Assembly: GCA_963576725.1 (NCBI GenBank)
Contig: OY755244.1
Coordinates: forward strand, 82,393,121-82,457,120
DNA: 64,000 nucleotides
Reading direction: 5' to 3'
Origin: Azorinus chamasolen
Lineage: Eukaryota; Mollusca; Bivalvia; Cardiida; Solecurtidae
The stretch's first letter is position 1, and each line of letters starts with the position of its first letter. This document shows positions 1 to 10,348 of this stretch, piece after piece. The notes beneath the pieces are model-generated. The model was given only the letters and a program-made list of their open reading frames with translations. It was not told the origin of the DNA and did not search any database. A program made the translations under genes and the position numbers.

Positions 1-1090
1 AAGGTCAAGGTCACAGTGACATTCAACTTAAACATCTTGCTTACTCAATAATTTGATAACTAGCAGGTTTGTTGTCTTCTCACTTAGTAGAAAGGTTGGT
101 CATGGTCAGTAGATGACCCTAGCTATTGGTTTTGAGGTCAGTCAGTCAAAAGTCAAAGCCACAGTGATATATTCTGAAAGGTGGTGATCCTTCGAAAACA
201 AAAGTAGCAATGTCAAAAGAGAAAATTGCAGACTCGGTTTTATTGGGTCTGTTCATGAGTAGTACTGCACTATTCACGCCTCCCTAGCACCGGCTTAAGT
301 AGTATTCAATTTTCAAAACTTATACTATCAAAACTAATGGTCCCGAAGGACCAGAAAATATAACAACACCGAGAATGAAGTACGGGGCGACTGTTTACGA
401 CCGCCACACAAGCACTTAACACCTGCTGTTATGAAGTACATATATTCTGAAAGTGGATGATCATTCGAAAACAAAAGTAGCAATGTCAAAAGAGAACACT
501 GCAGACTCGGTCTTCACTGAAAAAACATGTCCGCTCAATAACTTGATAACTATTAGGTGTGCTGTCTTCATACTAAAGAGGAAGGTTGGCCATGGCTAGT
601 AGATGCCCCCTATCAAAGGTCAAGGTCACAGTGACCTTTAACTCAAAAATCTTGTCCAATCAATAACTTGATAACTATTTCGTGTGCTGTCTTCATACTT
701 TGCATGTTACAACAGCACATACTTCAGGTGTATAATGTTCCGACACACGGAGCTCTTGTTCTATTTTTTCCTTACAAACGACTTTCTTTACCATATGCAT
801 TGGTACTAAATCAGTTTCAAGTCACATAGATTCAGATTTTGAAGTCATTCTGTAATTCCAATATTTCAGAAAGTATGAGCAGAGAACATATTTGATGAAA
901 TTATCTAGTGGTACCCACGAAAGACCTGTAGTGACTTCAAACTTAAGACTACATACTTCACACTTCACAAGTTTGAAGTTTGAATATTCTATAAGATTTT
1001 AATAGCATTTGTTCATGAGATTTGAAATTTGAAGTATGAAGTGTGTATAATGAAATATCACCATCGGTCTTTAGTAGGTAACCCTATATA
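1..1090. repeat. dispersed repeats; two copies of a 'gcaccggcttaag' family
   Basis: No gene is visible. About 172-440 is one copy of a dispersed element recognised by 'gcagactcggttttattg', 'ctagcaccggcttaag' and 'gaatgaagtacggggcgac'. A second partial copy starts near 440. The same element recurs at 27925-28770 and, inverted, at 37230-37630. The flanks repeat 'cttgataactat' and 'aaggtcaaggtcacagtgac' units at 1-70 and 530-690. The remainder (700-1090) is AT-rich with short direct and inverted repeats around 'gtttgaagtttgaa'. Confidence 0.6.
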
Positions 1091-1095
1091 TTTTT

Positions 1096-2030
1096 AGCTC
1101 ACCTGAGCCGAAGGCTGAGGATGAGTTATTGTGACAACGATCCTCCCGGCGTCCAGCCACATTTTCAAACGACATCTTCTCTGAAACCGCTGACCTGATT
1201 TTAACCATTTTTTGTCAGAAGCATCAATGGCTAGAGGGAACAAAATACTGTTCAAATTATGACCCCCGGACCAAAACATGGCATTACCTCAGAGCTTATC
1301 ATTTTTTCATAGGAAACTCTTTCAAAATCTTCTTCTCTGAAACTGTAAGACCTAGACCGCTGATATTTGGTATGTAGCATGATCTAATAGTCCTCTACAA
1401 AGATTGTTCAAATTATGACACCCTGACCAAACATTTCCCCGCCCAAGGGCTTATCATTCGCTCACCTGAGCCAAAGGCTCAGGATGAGCTATTGTGACCG
1501 GGGTCCGTCCGGCGTCCGTCAGTCATCCGTCCACATTTTCAAACGACATCTCCTCTGAAACTGCTAACCCAAGTTTAACCAAATTTTGCCAAAATGGTCC
1601 CACCCTAGGGTTTATCAGCTTTGCATAGTTTTTTAAAAATATTATTTTCTTAAACCATAAGGCCAATACCTTTAATATTTGACATGCAGCTTAACCATAT
1701 AGTCCTCTACCAAGTTTGTACAAATCATAACCCTTTGGTAAAAAATGGCCCGGCATGGGGCATGTTAATTTTTTGGTAAGAAAACGTACCTTAAAAATCC
1801 CCCGGGCTTACCTTGGCCCTGTCCTGGGGCTTATCAGTTTTTCATGGGGAAAATATAAAAAAAACAAATTCTCTGAAACCTTAAGGATTAGACCTTTAAT
1901 TATTGACATACTGCTTGGCCTTGTGGTTCTCTACCATGGTTATACAAATGATGACTTCTGTGTCAATAATGGCCCTGCGCATGATGTTATCTCAGGTGAG
2001 CACTTCAGGGCCTGGTGACCCTCTTGTTTG
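1096..2030. repeat. 'gctcacctgagc' dispersed element, tandem copies
   Basis: Two successive units open with a short palindrome (gctcacctgagccgaaggct at 1098, gctcacctgagccaaaggct at 1460), followed by 'gagttattgtgac' and 'cgtccggcgtcc'. The stretch closes near 1990-2025 with 'aggtgagcacttcagggcc'. Related copies lie at 2500-2535, 5281-5345, 8046-8430 with 9868-9912, and 47873-49036. Small ORFs inside (e.g. 1755-2018) match no protein I recognise. Confidence 0.6.
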
Positions 2031-2585
2031 GAAATATTCTCCTTTGAAATCATTGACCAGATTTCAGTATAATTTAGCAGGAATGTATCATAGGTGACTC
2101 TTTGCCAAGATTTTCAAGAGTATTTTGGATGTTTTATAAACAAAATAAATGTTTTTGCATCTTAATGACGCTGATGCTGAAACTTAGAAATGTTGGCGGT
2201 TGCCATGGAAACGCACTGACCGTTTGCTTACCCAGCATCCAATACTTGTCCAACAACCGGAACTTGTTAACATATACCCTAAGCTTAAAGAAAATATAGG
2301 TGTACCAACATCCCGCTAGGGGGAGGGGGGACTGTTCGATTATAACTATTAAAGCTCCTGTAACTGATAGAAGAATGATTTACAAGTCATGAGTTTGTTT
2401 TAAAAAAATGAATCAATGAAACAAGGTTTTATGCGCATAATGGTTTGCATTACCCTTTGTCTTTGTTTATCGATCTAGTGTCATTACACTTGTCTTTTTA
2501 GCTCACCTCACTTCAGGGCCTCATGGCCCTCTTGTGAAATATTCTAATGTGAAATATAGTTTGCTAACTCATGATCTTATTTCAG
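2031..2585. other. 5' flank / intron end of paralogue 1
   Basis: No coding sequence is recognised. A fragment of the 'gctcacct...cctcatggccctcttgt' dispersed repeat lies at 2500-2535. The last ~25 bp resemble a 3' splice site (pyrimidine-rich stretch, then 'cttatttcag' ending at 2585). They align with the same position upstream of the second paralogue (ending 38381). Upstream of that point the two loci no longer look alike. Confidence 0.45.
2576..2585 (+). promoter_or_regulatory. putative 3' splice acceptor before the APOL-like CDS
   Basis: 'cttatttcag' precedes the start codon by about 41 bp and is matched at 38372-38381 in the paralogue. This suggests an upstream noncoding exon. A second AG (2600) lies 15 bp downstream and could be an alternative. 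Confidence 0.5.
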
Positions 2586-2626
2586 TTTCAATAATTTCAG
2601 GTAAAAGAGTATAAATACATCTGACC

Positions 2627-4687
2627 ATGTATCCTCAAATACCTGAATTGCTGGAATGGCAAGAACAGAGGGAGATTGTGATTGTTGGCTTGCGAAGTCT
2701 TGCAGATCTACTCGATAACCATCACAAAAAGGCAACCAAGACTGTAATTGCTGGTAGCACCGCCTCTGTAGGAGGGACAACTGTAGGATTGGCAGCTATG
2801 GCCCTTGCCCCTTTCACTGGAGGAGCATCCCTTATTCCTGGTGCAGTTATTGCTGGAGGCAGCAGCCTTATTGGAACAGCAACCTCCCTTGGAAGTTATT
2901 TGTCAGAGAGGAAGAAAAAAGGAAAAGTGTTTAAAGATGTAGATAGTTTACTTGAGGAGGACAAAAGATACACAGAAAAAGTGCTGAAAATTGCTTCAAG
3001 ATTGGATGAGGTACAAGATAGTCTGCAGCAGTATTTGACAGATTTAGTGGAATCTGAACTCGGGGTCCTTGAACGGGCACCTCAACAAGCTGAATGCAGT
3101 CTTGCTCAGGGCTCTGCTAATTTTATAGCTCTGCCTCACAAAGACTTACCTACCAGTAGCTCAGACATTGATGTTCAGCAGCTAAAAGGTATTTTCACTT
3201 CTCAGCTTCCTACCCTGGCTATGAAAGGTCTTCAGGTAGCTCGACGTGCCAACCTGATAAATATAAAACAGATGTTCCAAGTGGGCAAAGATGCATTGAA
3301 GGGCGGACTAAAGGCAGGGAAAGGAACTCTGACAGGTTTTCGTATTGGCAAAGCAGTCAGCATTGGGGGTGGAGTTATGAGTGCTGCTCTTTTGCCTCTT
3401 GAGATCATTGACTTGGTGAAACGCGTCAAAGACCTGAAGGAAGATAGAGGGCATCCAGATTCAGGCGAGATACTTTCTCATGCAGAAAAGCTTCAAGATG
3501 GAATAAATGCTATTAGAGAAGAATTGTACGCCAATGTCACAGCAATGAATAATCTTGTGCTTCTTATACGGTACATCAAACAGCTTAAATGTTCAGACCA
3601 ACTTTCCAGTTTCTTCAATATAATTCTTAAAAAGCTTCTGCCAGTTAAAGACCTAATCAAAGCCTTTGACAAGCTGGAATGTCAGAATGGGGACAATGTT
3701 ACTTTTACTCTTAATGAAGAAGAGTTATCCGGGATGCTGATCAACTACTCAGGTGTGAAAGATTCAATATTTAAGGAGTTGGCAGTTGCAGTTTGGGTAG
3801 CCGGGAAAATGGGAAGCAAGTCTTTTGTATTCTTGCAAAACACATGTTTTACAGTTGCGCCTCCATTGTGGAGTTTGTTCGGTATTTCTTTTAATAGTTT
3901 TGGAACTAAATCTGAGCGGGGAGTGACAATACTGCTGCCGTTTGACTTTGCAGGTGACATTGTATCTGAACATGTCTTCCAAGACACTTCAAATCAAATG
4001 TCAGACTGGACTGGTCGCTGTATCTTGCTGAATATCAGTTTGATGGATATTAAATACACACTTGTAAATCTACTGGCCCCTGATGGATCAACAGATAGGA
4101 CATTGTTTCTACAGGAGATAACCAGTTTCATCAAGAGACATGCAGAAGGCAAAATTGTCATTGCTGCTAACTTTCAACCAGAAGTCCAAAACATGACTGT
4201 CTCTGTTAAGAAAAAGAAGGTCTGTCCAAATACCCCCTGGTCTATGATGGAGAAATTTGTTCCGTACAGACAGGTGTCCGAATATCTCATAAATGTTTTA
4301 CCCTTCCATGCAGATGAGCCAGGTATGAAAGTGTTTGAAGTCTGTAAATCCTTCACCGTTGGAAATCCAGAAGAAGTTCATATTGAATGGAAAGCCTGTG
4401 ATAAGCCTGTTGTCTCCAGTGAAGACTGTTGCAATCAAGTTGATGCAGTACTTGGCCTAGGGCTTACAGCACTGTGGAAGAAGATGAATCCCCATACTAC
4501 CGAGTTTTCAAGTGAAACAGCAGTTAGTAGAGGGGTCGTCGCATGTACAATGCTACTGGACTTTTACATTGACAGTGATGTTGAGATGGAGATCAAAAGC
4601 TGTTTTCTAGATCATGATCTCAGATTCCTTGGTTTTTTGAAGGAAGCTGTCCTGCAGTTTGGACGAAAATCTAAGTACCAGACATAA
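2627..4687 (+). CDS. APOL-like domain fused to degenerate LINE-type endonuclease domain (paralogue 1)
   Basis: A 686-aa protein from one uninterrupted coding exon. Seen: residues ~35-95 contain a Gly/Ala-rich hydrophobic segment (ALAPFTGGASLIPG at 59-72) ending in a basic KKKGK; ~100-145 is a charged helix; ~238-320 has a second Gly-rich segment, then IIDLVKRVKDLKE...AEKLQDGINAIREEL. That order matches the apolipoprotein-L family (membrane-inserting hairpin, then helical region). Residues ~360-680 follow the order of an L1-type EEP endonuclease: TLNEEEL (361-367), FLQN (402-405), SFGT..SERGVTILL (424-437), TLVNLLAPDGS (478-488), VIAANFQ (511-517), LWKKMNPHTTEF (616-627), LDFYIDS (644-650), LDH (661-663). 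The usual catalytic Glu of QE is Asn405 and the Asp/Asn of GDxN are Asn515/Gln517, so nuclease activity is unlikely. No signal peptide. The start is the first ATG after a putative 3' splice site and is shared with the paralogue. Function unknown; a membrane-active or immune role is only inference. Confidence 0.85.
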   Translation: MYPQIPELLEWQEQREIVIVGLRSLADLLDNHHKKATKTVIAGSTASVGGTTVGLAAMALAPFTGGASLIPGAVIAGGSSLIGTATSLGSYLSERKKKGKVFKDVDSLLEEDKRYTEKVLKIASRLDEVQDSLQQYLTDLVESELGVLERAPQQAECSLAQGSANFIALPHKDLPTSSSDIDVQQLKGIFTSQLPTLAMKGLQVARRANLINIKQMFQVGKDALKGGLKAGKGTLTGFRIGKAVSIGGGVMSAALLPLEIIDLVKRVKDLKEDRGHPDSGEILSHAEKLQDGINAIREELYANVTAMNNLVLLIRYIKQLKCSDQLSSFFNIILKKLLPVKDLIKAFDKLECQNGDNVTFTLNEEELSGMLINYSGVKDSIFKELAVAVWVAGKMGSKSFVFLQNTCFTVAPPLWSLFGISFNSFGTKSERGVTILLPFDFAGDIVSEHVFQDTSNQMSDWTGRCILLNISLMDIKYTLVNLLAPDGSTDRTLFLQEITSFIKRHAEGKIVIAANFQPEVQNMTVSVKKKKVCPNTPWSMMEKFVPYRQVSEYLINVLPFHADEPGMKVFEVCKSFTVGNPEEVHIEWKACDKPVVSSEDCCNQVDAVLGLGLTALWKKMNPHTTEFSSETAVSRGVVACTMLLDFYIDSDVEMEIKSCFLDHDLRFLGFLKEAVLQFGRKSKYQT

Positions 4688-4810
4688 ATGCAGTGGTCAG
4701 TCCAATACTCTTATTTTTCTTCCAAAACCCGTGTTGTTTATACTCATTAGTATTGCCTCTCAAACATAACAGTAAAACTATAACATTTTAGAGCAACTAC
4801 ACAAGAGAAT
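4688..4810 (+). other. 3' UTR of paralogue 1 with AGTAAA polyadenylation-like signal
   Basis: Similarity to the other paralogue continues past the stop codon: 'ctcttatttttctt' here against 'ctcttatttccct' there, and 'ttttagagcaac' in both. It includes an AGTAAA hexamer (4771-4776) that is also present at 40548-40553, a plausible variant poly(A) signal. Confidence 0.5.
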
Positions 4811-5860
4811 TGAAACAGTTATTCTGACAAAATTTGCTGCAATTACTTGAAAGAGTTACTGCAAGGAGTTTAAGAGTGCTTGATAAAAAAAAAAGCATTG
4901 TAGCTGTAGATATATCCATACTGCCTTGCTACATACGCATTCAGGTAGAACATCTGACTCCTGAACTCAGAAGTGGTGAGCCAAATCCCAGTAAGGCCGC
5001 TCATATATTTTTGTTTTACACATTACATTTGGGGACATGTCTGGTCAGCTTAGGTAAAAGTGATGCATGTACTGTCAATATGTAGCTGTACCTGGGTGAG
5101 ATTCAGTGCAAATTTTGGAAAAACCAAGGAGTAGCTGTAGGATATGTATACAGGCTTTTGCATCAGAGCATCTGATTCCGGCACACTAAGTGGTGATATA
5201 TAGTATAGGCTACAGTGTTATTAGAGATTAATACTTTTCTATATTTATCTTTAATCAAGTTTACAATACCTTAATCTTTTTTAGCTCACCTGGCACGAAG
5301 TGCCGATGTGAGCTATTGTGATCGCCGACGTCAACTTTTTCTTAAACTGACATCTCCTCCTAATCTACTTGCTGGGTTTTAACAAACTTGGCAGGAATGT
5401 TCCTTGGGTCAACCTCTTCCAAAGTGTTTCAAATAATTTTATTACATGTACTATAAAGGACAGACACCGGGTTATTACTATAATAAATAAATATATTCAA
5501 TAACAACTCTCCTGAGGCATTATTCAAATACTGAGATTATCACACTACGGAAGTTGACGGGTCTGTCAATTTGTCTACATGTACGTTTGTATTTGTCTCT
5601 TATGTTCAAAAAAGAAAATAATAATAAATGTAACCAACCTCATAAGTCACTACTGTAGTACCTGTACACGTACCCCACATGTTTTAGTCAACATGTCCAC
5701 CATGGACAAATGTATATACCCCAACCAACCCTCTGTCAAAAAATTATGGTCTCAGATCCAATATATATTAAAAATTAATGATTTCATGAATATTATTTTT
5801 TTTAATATGTCACTGAAGCTTAAGCACACAACTCAGAATTAAAAAAGTCTGTCACATTTT
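4811..5860. other. no gene seen; one short dispersed-repeat fragment
   Basis: Low-complexity AT-rich sequence. A fragment of the 'gctcacctggcacgaagtgc' palindrome-headed family with 'gtgagctattgtgatcgcc' lies at 5281-5345. ORFs at 4834-5085 and 5579-5842 have no recognisable domain and are treated as chance. Confidence 0.5.
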
Positions 5861-7235
5861 TATACGCCCGTTTGAAAAAACGGGACGTATTATGGAATGG
5901 CGCTGTCCCTCCGTCTGTCCTTCCGTCCGTCTGTAACATCTCTAACTCAAGTACTGCTTGGTAGACCCTTCTCAAATTTGACCACAATGTTTATCTAGAC
6001 ATGCTACAGTAGCCTGCCAAGTCCCGACTCGTTTATCCAAGGTCAATGTCGCTTAATTGGACTTAGAATTTGCGTTTAGCATTTGCGTTAAGCAAAACTG
6101 TTAACCTCAATTTATATAAATGTGGAACAAGTCCACTTATTTACATAACACTTTGTGATAAAGCTTTGAAACTTGGAACACTTGTTCACCGTCACAACCT
6201 TCACCTGTAGGCAAGAGTAAAAAACTCTGTCAAGCATTTTGAACGAATTATGCCCCTTTTTAACTTAGAATTTTCGGTTAAGGCTTTGGTTAAAGTCCAC
6301 TTATTTACATAACCCTTTGAGATAAAGCTTTTAACCTTGGAAAACTTTTTCACCATCACAAGTATCACCTGTAGACAAGAGTACATAACTCTGTCAAGCA
6401 TTTGACAGAATTATGCCCCTTTTTAACTTAGAAGTTTTGGTTAAGGCTTTGATAGAGTCCATTTATTTACATAACCCTTTGAGATAAAGCTTTTAAACTT
6501 GGAACACTTGTTCACCATCACAAGCTTCACGTGTAGACCAGAGTTCATAACTCTGTCAAGCATTTTAACAGAATTATGCCCCCTTTTAACTTAGAATTTT
6601 TGGTTAAGGTTTTGGTTAAAGTCCACTTATTTACATAACCCTTTGAGATAAAGCTTTTAACCTTGGAACACTTGTTCACCATCACAAGCTTCAACTGTAG
6701 GCAAGCGTACATACCTCTCTCCAACATTTTGACAGAATTATGCCCCCTTTTAACTTAGAAATGTTGGTTAAGGTTTTGGTTAAAGTCCACTTATTTACAT
6801 AACCCTTTCAGATTAAGCTTTTAAACTTGGAGCATTTGTTCACAACCACAAGCTGCACCTGTAGGCAAGAGTACATAACTCTGTCTAACATTTTGACATA
6901 ATTACATGAGGCTTTTTAAGTTTTTAGCTTGGAATTTTTGGTTAAGGTTTTGGTTAAAGTCCACTTATTTACATAACCCTTTCAGATAAAGCTTTTAAAC
7001 TTGAAACATTTGTTCTACATCAGAAGCTTCATCTGTAGGCAAGAGTAAATACAATGTAACTCTGTCAAGCATTTAGACACATTTATGGCACTGTTTAATT
7101 TGTTAAAGTATGCCTATTTACAACCTTGAAACTTGGGCACAAAATTGGACTTAGAATTTGAGTTTAGCAAATACGTTAACCCCAGTTTATGTTGAACAAG
7201 ACCTCGACAGGCGTACATTGTGCCCACTGGCACTC
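5861..7235. repeat. 'cgcccgttt' element with ~165-bp tandem units
   Basis: The stretch opens with a hairpin ('cgcccgtttgaaaaaacggg' at 5864) and a 'ccgtctgtccttccgtccgt' run. It then has about six tandem units of ~165 bp anchored by 'gtccacttatttacataa' near 6132, 6297, 6458, 6622, 6787 and 6960. Each unit carries 'gcttttaaacttggaacactt' and 'gaattatgcccc'. It ends around 'tgcccactggcactcttgtt'. The minus-strand ORFs at 6201-6401 and 6545-6727 are the same unit read twice. Confidence 0.75.
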
Positions 7236-8045
7236 TTGTTAAATAAAGTCACTTTCTTTTCACTAAAAGAATGTTCTCTTCTGCTCACAGTCTTAAGATC
7301 TTATTATTTAAGTAATTTTGAAATAAGGTTCGAATGACCAGCTCATGGTTATAAAATTGAATAAAGCAATTGAAGAGTTTCTATTTTTCTCTATCTTTTT
7401 GTATTTGTTTAAAGGACGATGCCGTTGGTCAACTTATGGCAATTGGTGTAGATCTTTCCATTTACCAAATTTCTGTTGTTGAAATCCAATGAATTTCGCA
7501 GAATGACCCTTGAAACTTCAAGTCACACATCTCTGGTTTTCTGGAAGCAAGAGAGAAATTTATATGCAAAACTCATATTACGTCATAAATTTACACACAT
7601 AATTTTTCTTATGAAAAACAAACCGAGAACGTCAACAATTTTCAGCAACATTCACGTTCCTTCATCGTTACGTAAACAGTGGGTGGGGTAATGTTTTGCC
7701 TACGTAAATCCTAGTTCACGAGGTAGATTAAACTTTAGAAATGGGGAGATACAAAATTAATAGTATGTTTAAAGTACTTATTGACATTTTATGAAGGAGT
7801 AATTGTGGTTTGGCAACCTTTGGTAACTATTCACAGATCCGATAGTTTTCACCACACGGGCCTGAAGTGTGCCTGGACCCCAGTGGAAAGTATATCTCGA
7901 TATTGCTGCTTATTGTGATATGGTAATTACAAAATGGCGGCGGGTAAAGTCTGAGTGTGATGCAGAAATATTCAATATTCGAGATGCAATGTGGAACAGT
8001 AATACACGTTTCCGAAATATGTTTTATGCATCAAAATGTTTTTCA
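7236..8045. other. no recognisable feature
   Basis: Ordinary AT-rich sequence. The ORFs at 7476-7691 and 7869-8051 show no domain, codon bias or splice context that I can support. Confidence 0.4.
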
Positions 8046-8685
8046 GGGTGAGCTTTTGTGATCGCCTGATGTCCGTCGACTCGTCCGTCGGCGTGCGTTG
8101 TTCGTCGTCAACAATTTGAACATTTAAAATTCTTCTCCTCTGAATCTACAGGGGTCTCAGCTTTCATATTTGGCACATAGTATCATGTTCAGGTCTTCTA
8201 CAAAAGTTATATAGATTATGTCCCTGGGGTCAAAATTGGCCCCGCCCCAGGGGTGCCTTGTTTTCTGTAGAAACATATAGTGAAAACTTTGAAAATCATC
8301 TCCTCTGAAACTGGAAGGTTCTCAGCTTTTATATTTGGCACATACCATCATGTTCAGGTCCTCTACAAAAGTTATATAAATTATGCTCCTGTGGTCAAAA
8401 TTGACTACACCCCAGAAGTGGCCAGTTTTCTAGCAAACTTGTAGCTGACTGCACTTTTAAGCATCTTATCTTTGCTGGTCAGTTGATAGGGTGTTCATCA
8501 GATCAAGCAATTGAGAGGGATGACCAGTGGCTATTTTTAGTACACCTGTATTGCTGGTGTTTGTCAAGCTGTAGTACAGGTAAACCAAGCTATATTTGAG
8601 ACCTGTTGTTATTTTGTTGTTTACATAACAGAACACTAATATAGGACCAGACAACATAATGTAGTAAGTTGCCACAGATAATGTA

Positions 8686-8760
8686 CTGGGCTTTGGTCTA
8701 ATGGATATGTATATGGTCTTGCAAACAGGGGGTTGTGAGTCCGAATCCCAGGCTATGCAG
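8686..8760 (+). repeat. tRNA-like (SINE-head) sequence
   Basis: A-box-like 'tggtctaatggata' and B-box-like 'gagtccgaatccc' lie about 40 bp apart, as in a tRNA-derived RNA polymerase III promoter. The anticodon and acceptor stems do not pair well, so I call a SINE head or tRNA pseudogene. Confidence 0.5.
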
Positions 8761-8921
8761 TTTCCTTTTCTTTTTTTGAAAAAAAAAATGATTTGCTATT
8801 TGTAGTCATCTTATTAATGTTAGTCGTTTTCAATTATATGTTAATATTTTGTTATTAATTATTATAGGTTATATTTATTGTTGCTTTGTTTGTACAATTA
8901 ACTACATGTAATAAAAAAATA

Positions 8922-8993
8922 TTGGCCACTGGTCAGAATCGAACTCGAGAGCCGCCACATGTAAGCCTAGATACATATCCATTGCACCACGAC
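8922..8993 (-). repeat. tRNA-like (SINE-head) sequence, inverted
   Basis: On the minus strand it reads 'tggtgcaatggatatg' (A-box-like) then 'gagttcgattctgacc' (B-box-like). It faces the tRNA-like sequence at 8686-8760, about 160 bp away. Confidence 0.55.
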
Positions 8994-9126
8994 AATTATT
9001 TTGAAGGTTAGCGGCTTGCGAAGTCCTTTAAAAATTAGGAAGCGCCATAGTCGCTTCATTTTGTTTACATTAGAGTAGGTCATGTTTTGTTCCAAAATAA
9101 GTTGGTCTATCTGTAGCTTGTCTGTC

Positions 9127-9447
9127 TTAACCCTTTGCCTGTTCTGTGTTTATTATTAATTTGAATGACTACTGCATATTCATGAACAAAATAGTTAAAA
9201 TGGAGTATGGAAGGTGGAACATTGTAGCTATTTTTTCCAAATTTTACAACCTACTGAATATTCATTGACAAATTAGTTATAATGAAATATAGTAGGTGGA
9301 ACATAGTAGCCATTTTAGAAACTAAAGGAACAGATATATCAAATTCCATTAACAAACAGAGCAGAGCAGCTCCTGTAGGAGGCATCTGATCTGGGTCTAC
9401 TCTGTTTTCAAATGTGTGACAACAGGTTTATATGAGGGAAGGGTTAA
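9127..9447. repeat. TTAACCC-type palindromic MITE
   Basis: Bounded by 'ttaaccctttgcctg' and 'gagggaagggttaa' as inverted termini. The core palindrome 'gcagctcctgtaggaggc' is followed by 'atctgatctgggtctactct'. It is a member of the most abundant repeat family in the window. Confidence 0.7.
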
Positions 9448-9929
9448 TTAATAATAGTGATTGGCATTATGACATTATTATAACCTGCCCTGCAGTTCAG
9501 AAGAAGGGTAAATCATGTAAAGGCTTCAGAATGCCAAATTAAAGATTTTAAATAAATTTTGAAATAATTTTGAAATAATTTTTAACATGAAATTGTATTA
9601 CTTGAAAATATTAAGTTAATACGCTTATGAATATGAAATTATTATGTAATAATTTATAATAGTATTCAAATGCAAAAAATCAGTTTGGAATGCTAGGGTA
9701 CACATACCTGTTCAGAGGAACAGTTGATTATTTGAGAGGACAGTTGATCGTCTTTAGTCTGAACTTTGTATGGCCTTGCATAATTAAAATTCCCTGGGTT
9801 CAAATGAGGCCTGTCCAAAGGGTGGCCAGTTTTCTATAGAAATATAGTGAAAACTGAAAATCTTCTCTGAGTGTCTGGTGAGCGATATCATGGCCATCAT
9901 GGCCCCCTTGTTTCATTGTCTTTTATCTC

Positions 9930-10110
9930 ACTTACCACTATAGCTATTGGCATGGAATTGCATATACACATAAATCACCTTACGTATTTTCATTGCGCAC
10001 CCAACCCATGCTGCCCGCAAGCCCAAGGTCAAGGTCAAATGACGTGCAGCTAGGCAAGCACCACCACGGGGGCATCGCTGTGTCTTACAGACACGATTTT
10101 CTAGTTATAT
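9930..10110 (+). repeat. 'aaggtcaaggtcaaatgac' dispersed repeat (single unit)
   Basis: The unit runs from 'gctattggcatggaattgca' through 'gcacccaacccatgctgccc' to 'ggggcatcgctgtgtcttac'. Further copies are at 11590-12300 (tandem) and 34970-35195. Confidence 0.65.
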
Positions 10111-10348
10111 GTTGCATGGTACATTACCAAATATAAGTATTTTTCGAAAAAATGTCGTTTACTTTGAAGATCTATATATTTGCGTTGGGATATCATATAA
10201 TTATGCTTCAACCTGCACTTTGACCTTCAATGTGTTCTCTGACAATAGTCACGTGACATACTGTTTTGAGTGACGGCATATACGTTATATGACATCACTT
10301 GTTTTGTCCTCAACTTCATCAGCTTTCTTTGTGTACTAAATGATATAG

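Larger units (their letters stand above)
8046..9913. repeat. 'gtgagcttttgtgatcgcc' dispersed element, interrupted by nested repeats
   Basis: Begins 'gtgagcttttgtgatcgcct' (8050) with two internal sub-units ('ctcctctgaa...catatttggcacata' at ~8132 and ~8308). It ends 'tctggtgagcgatatcatgg' near 9871. Between them (8435-9770) lie a pair of tRNA-like sequences and a TTAACCC-type element, consistent with nested insertion. A parallel nested arrangement is seen at 47873-49036. Confidence 0.6.

Noticed and set aside
2610..2617. TATAAATA as a TATA box for paralogue 1
   Set aside because: It lies only ~10 bp before the ATG and is not conserved in paralogue 2 (GATAAATA); the shared splice acceptor explains the region better.
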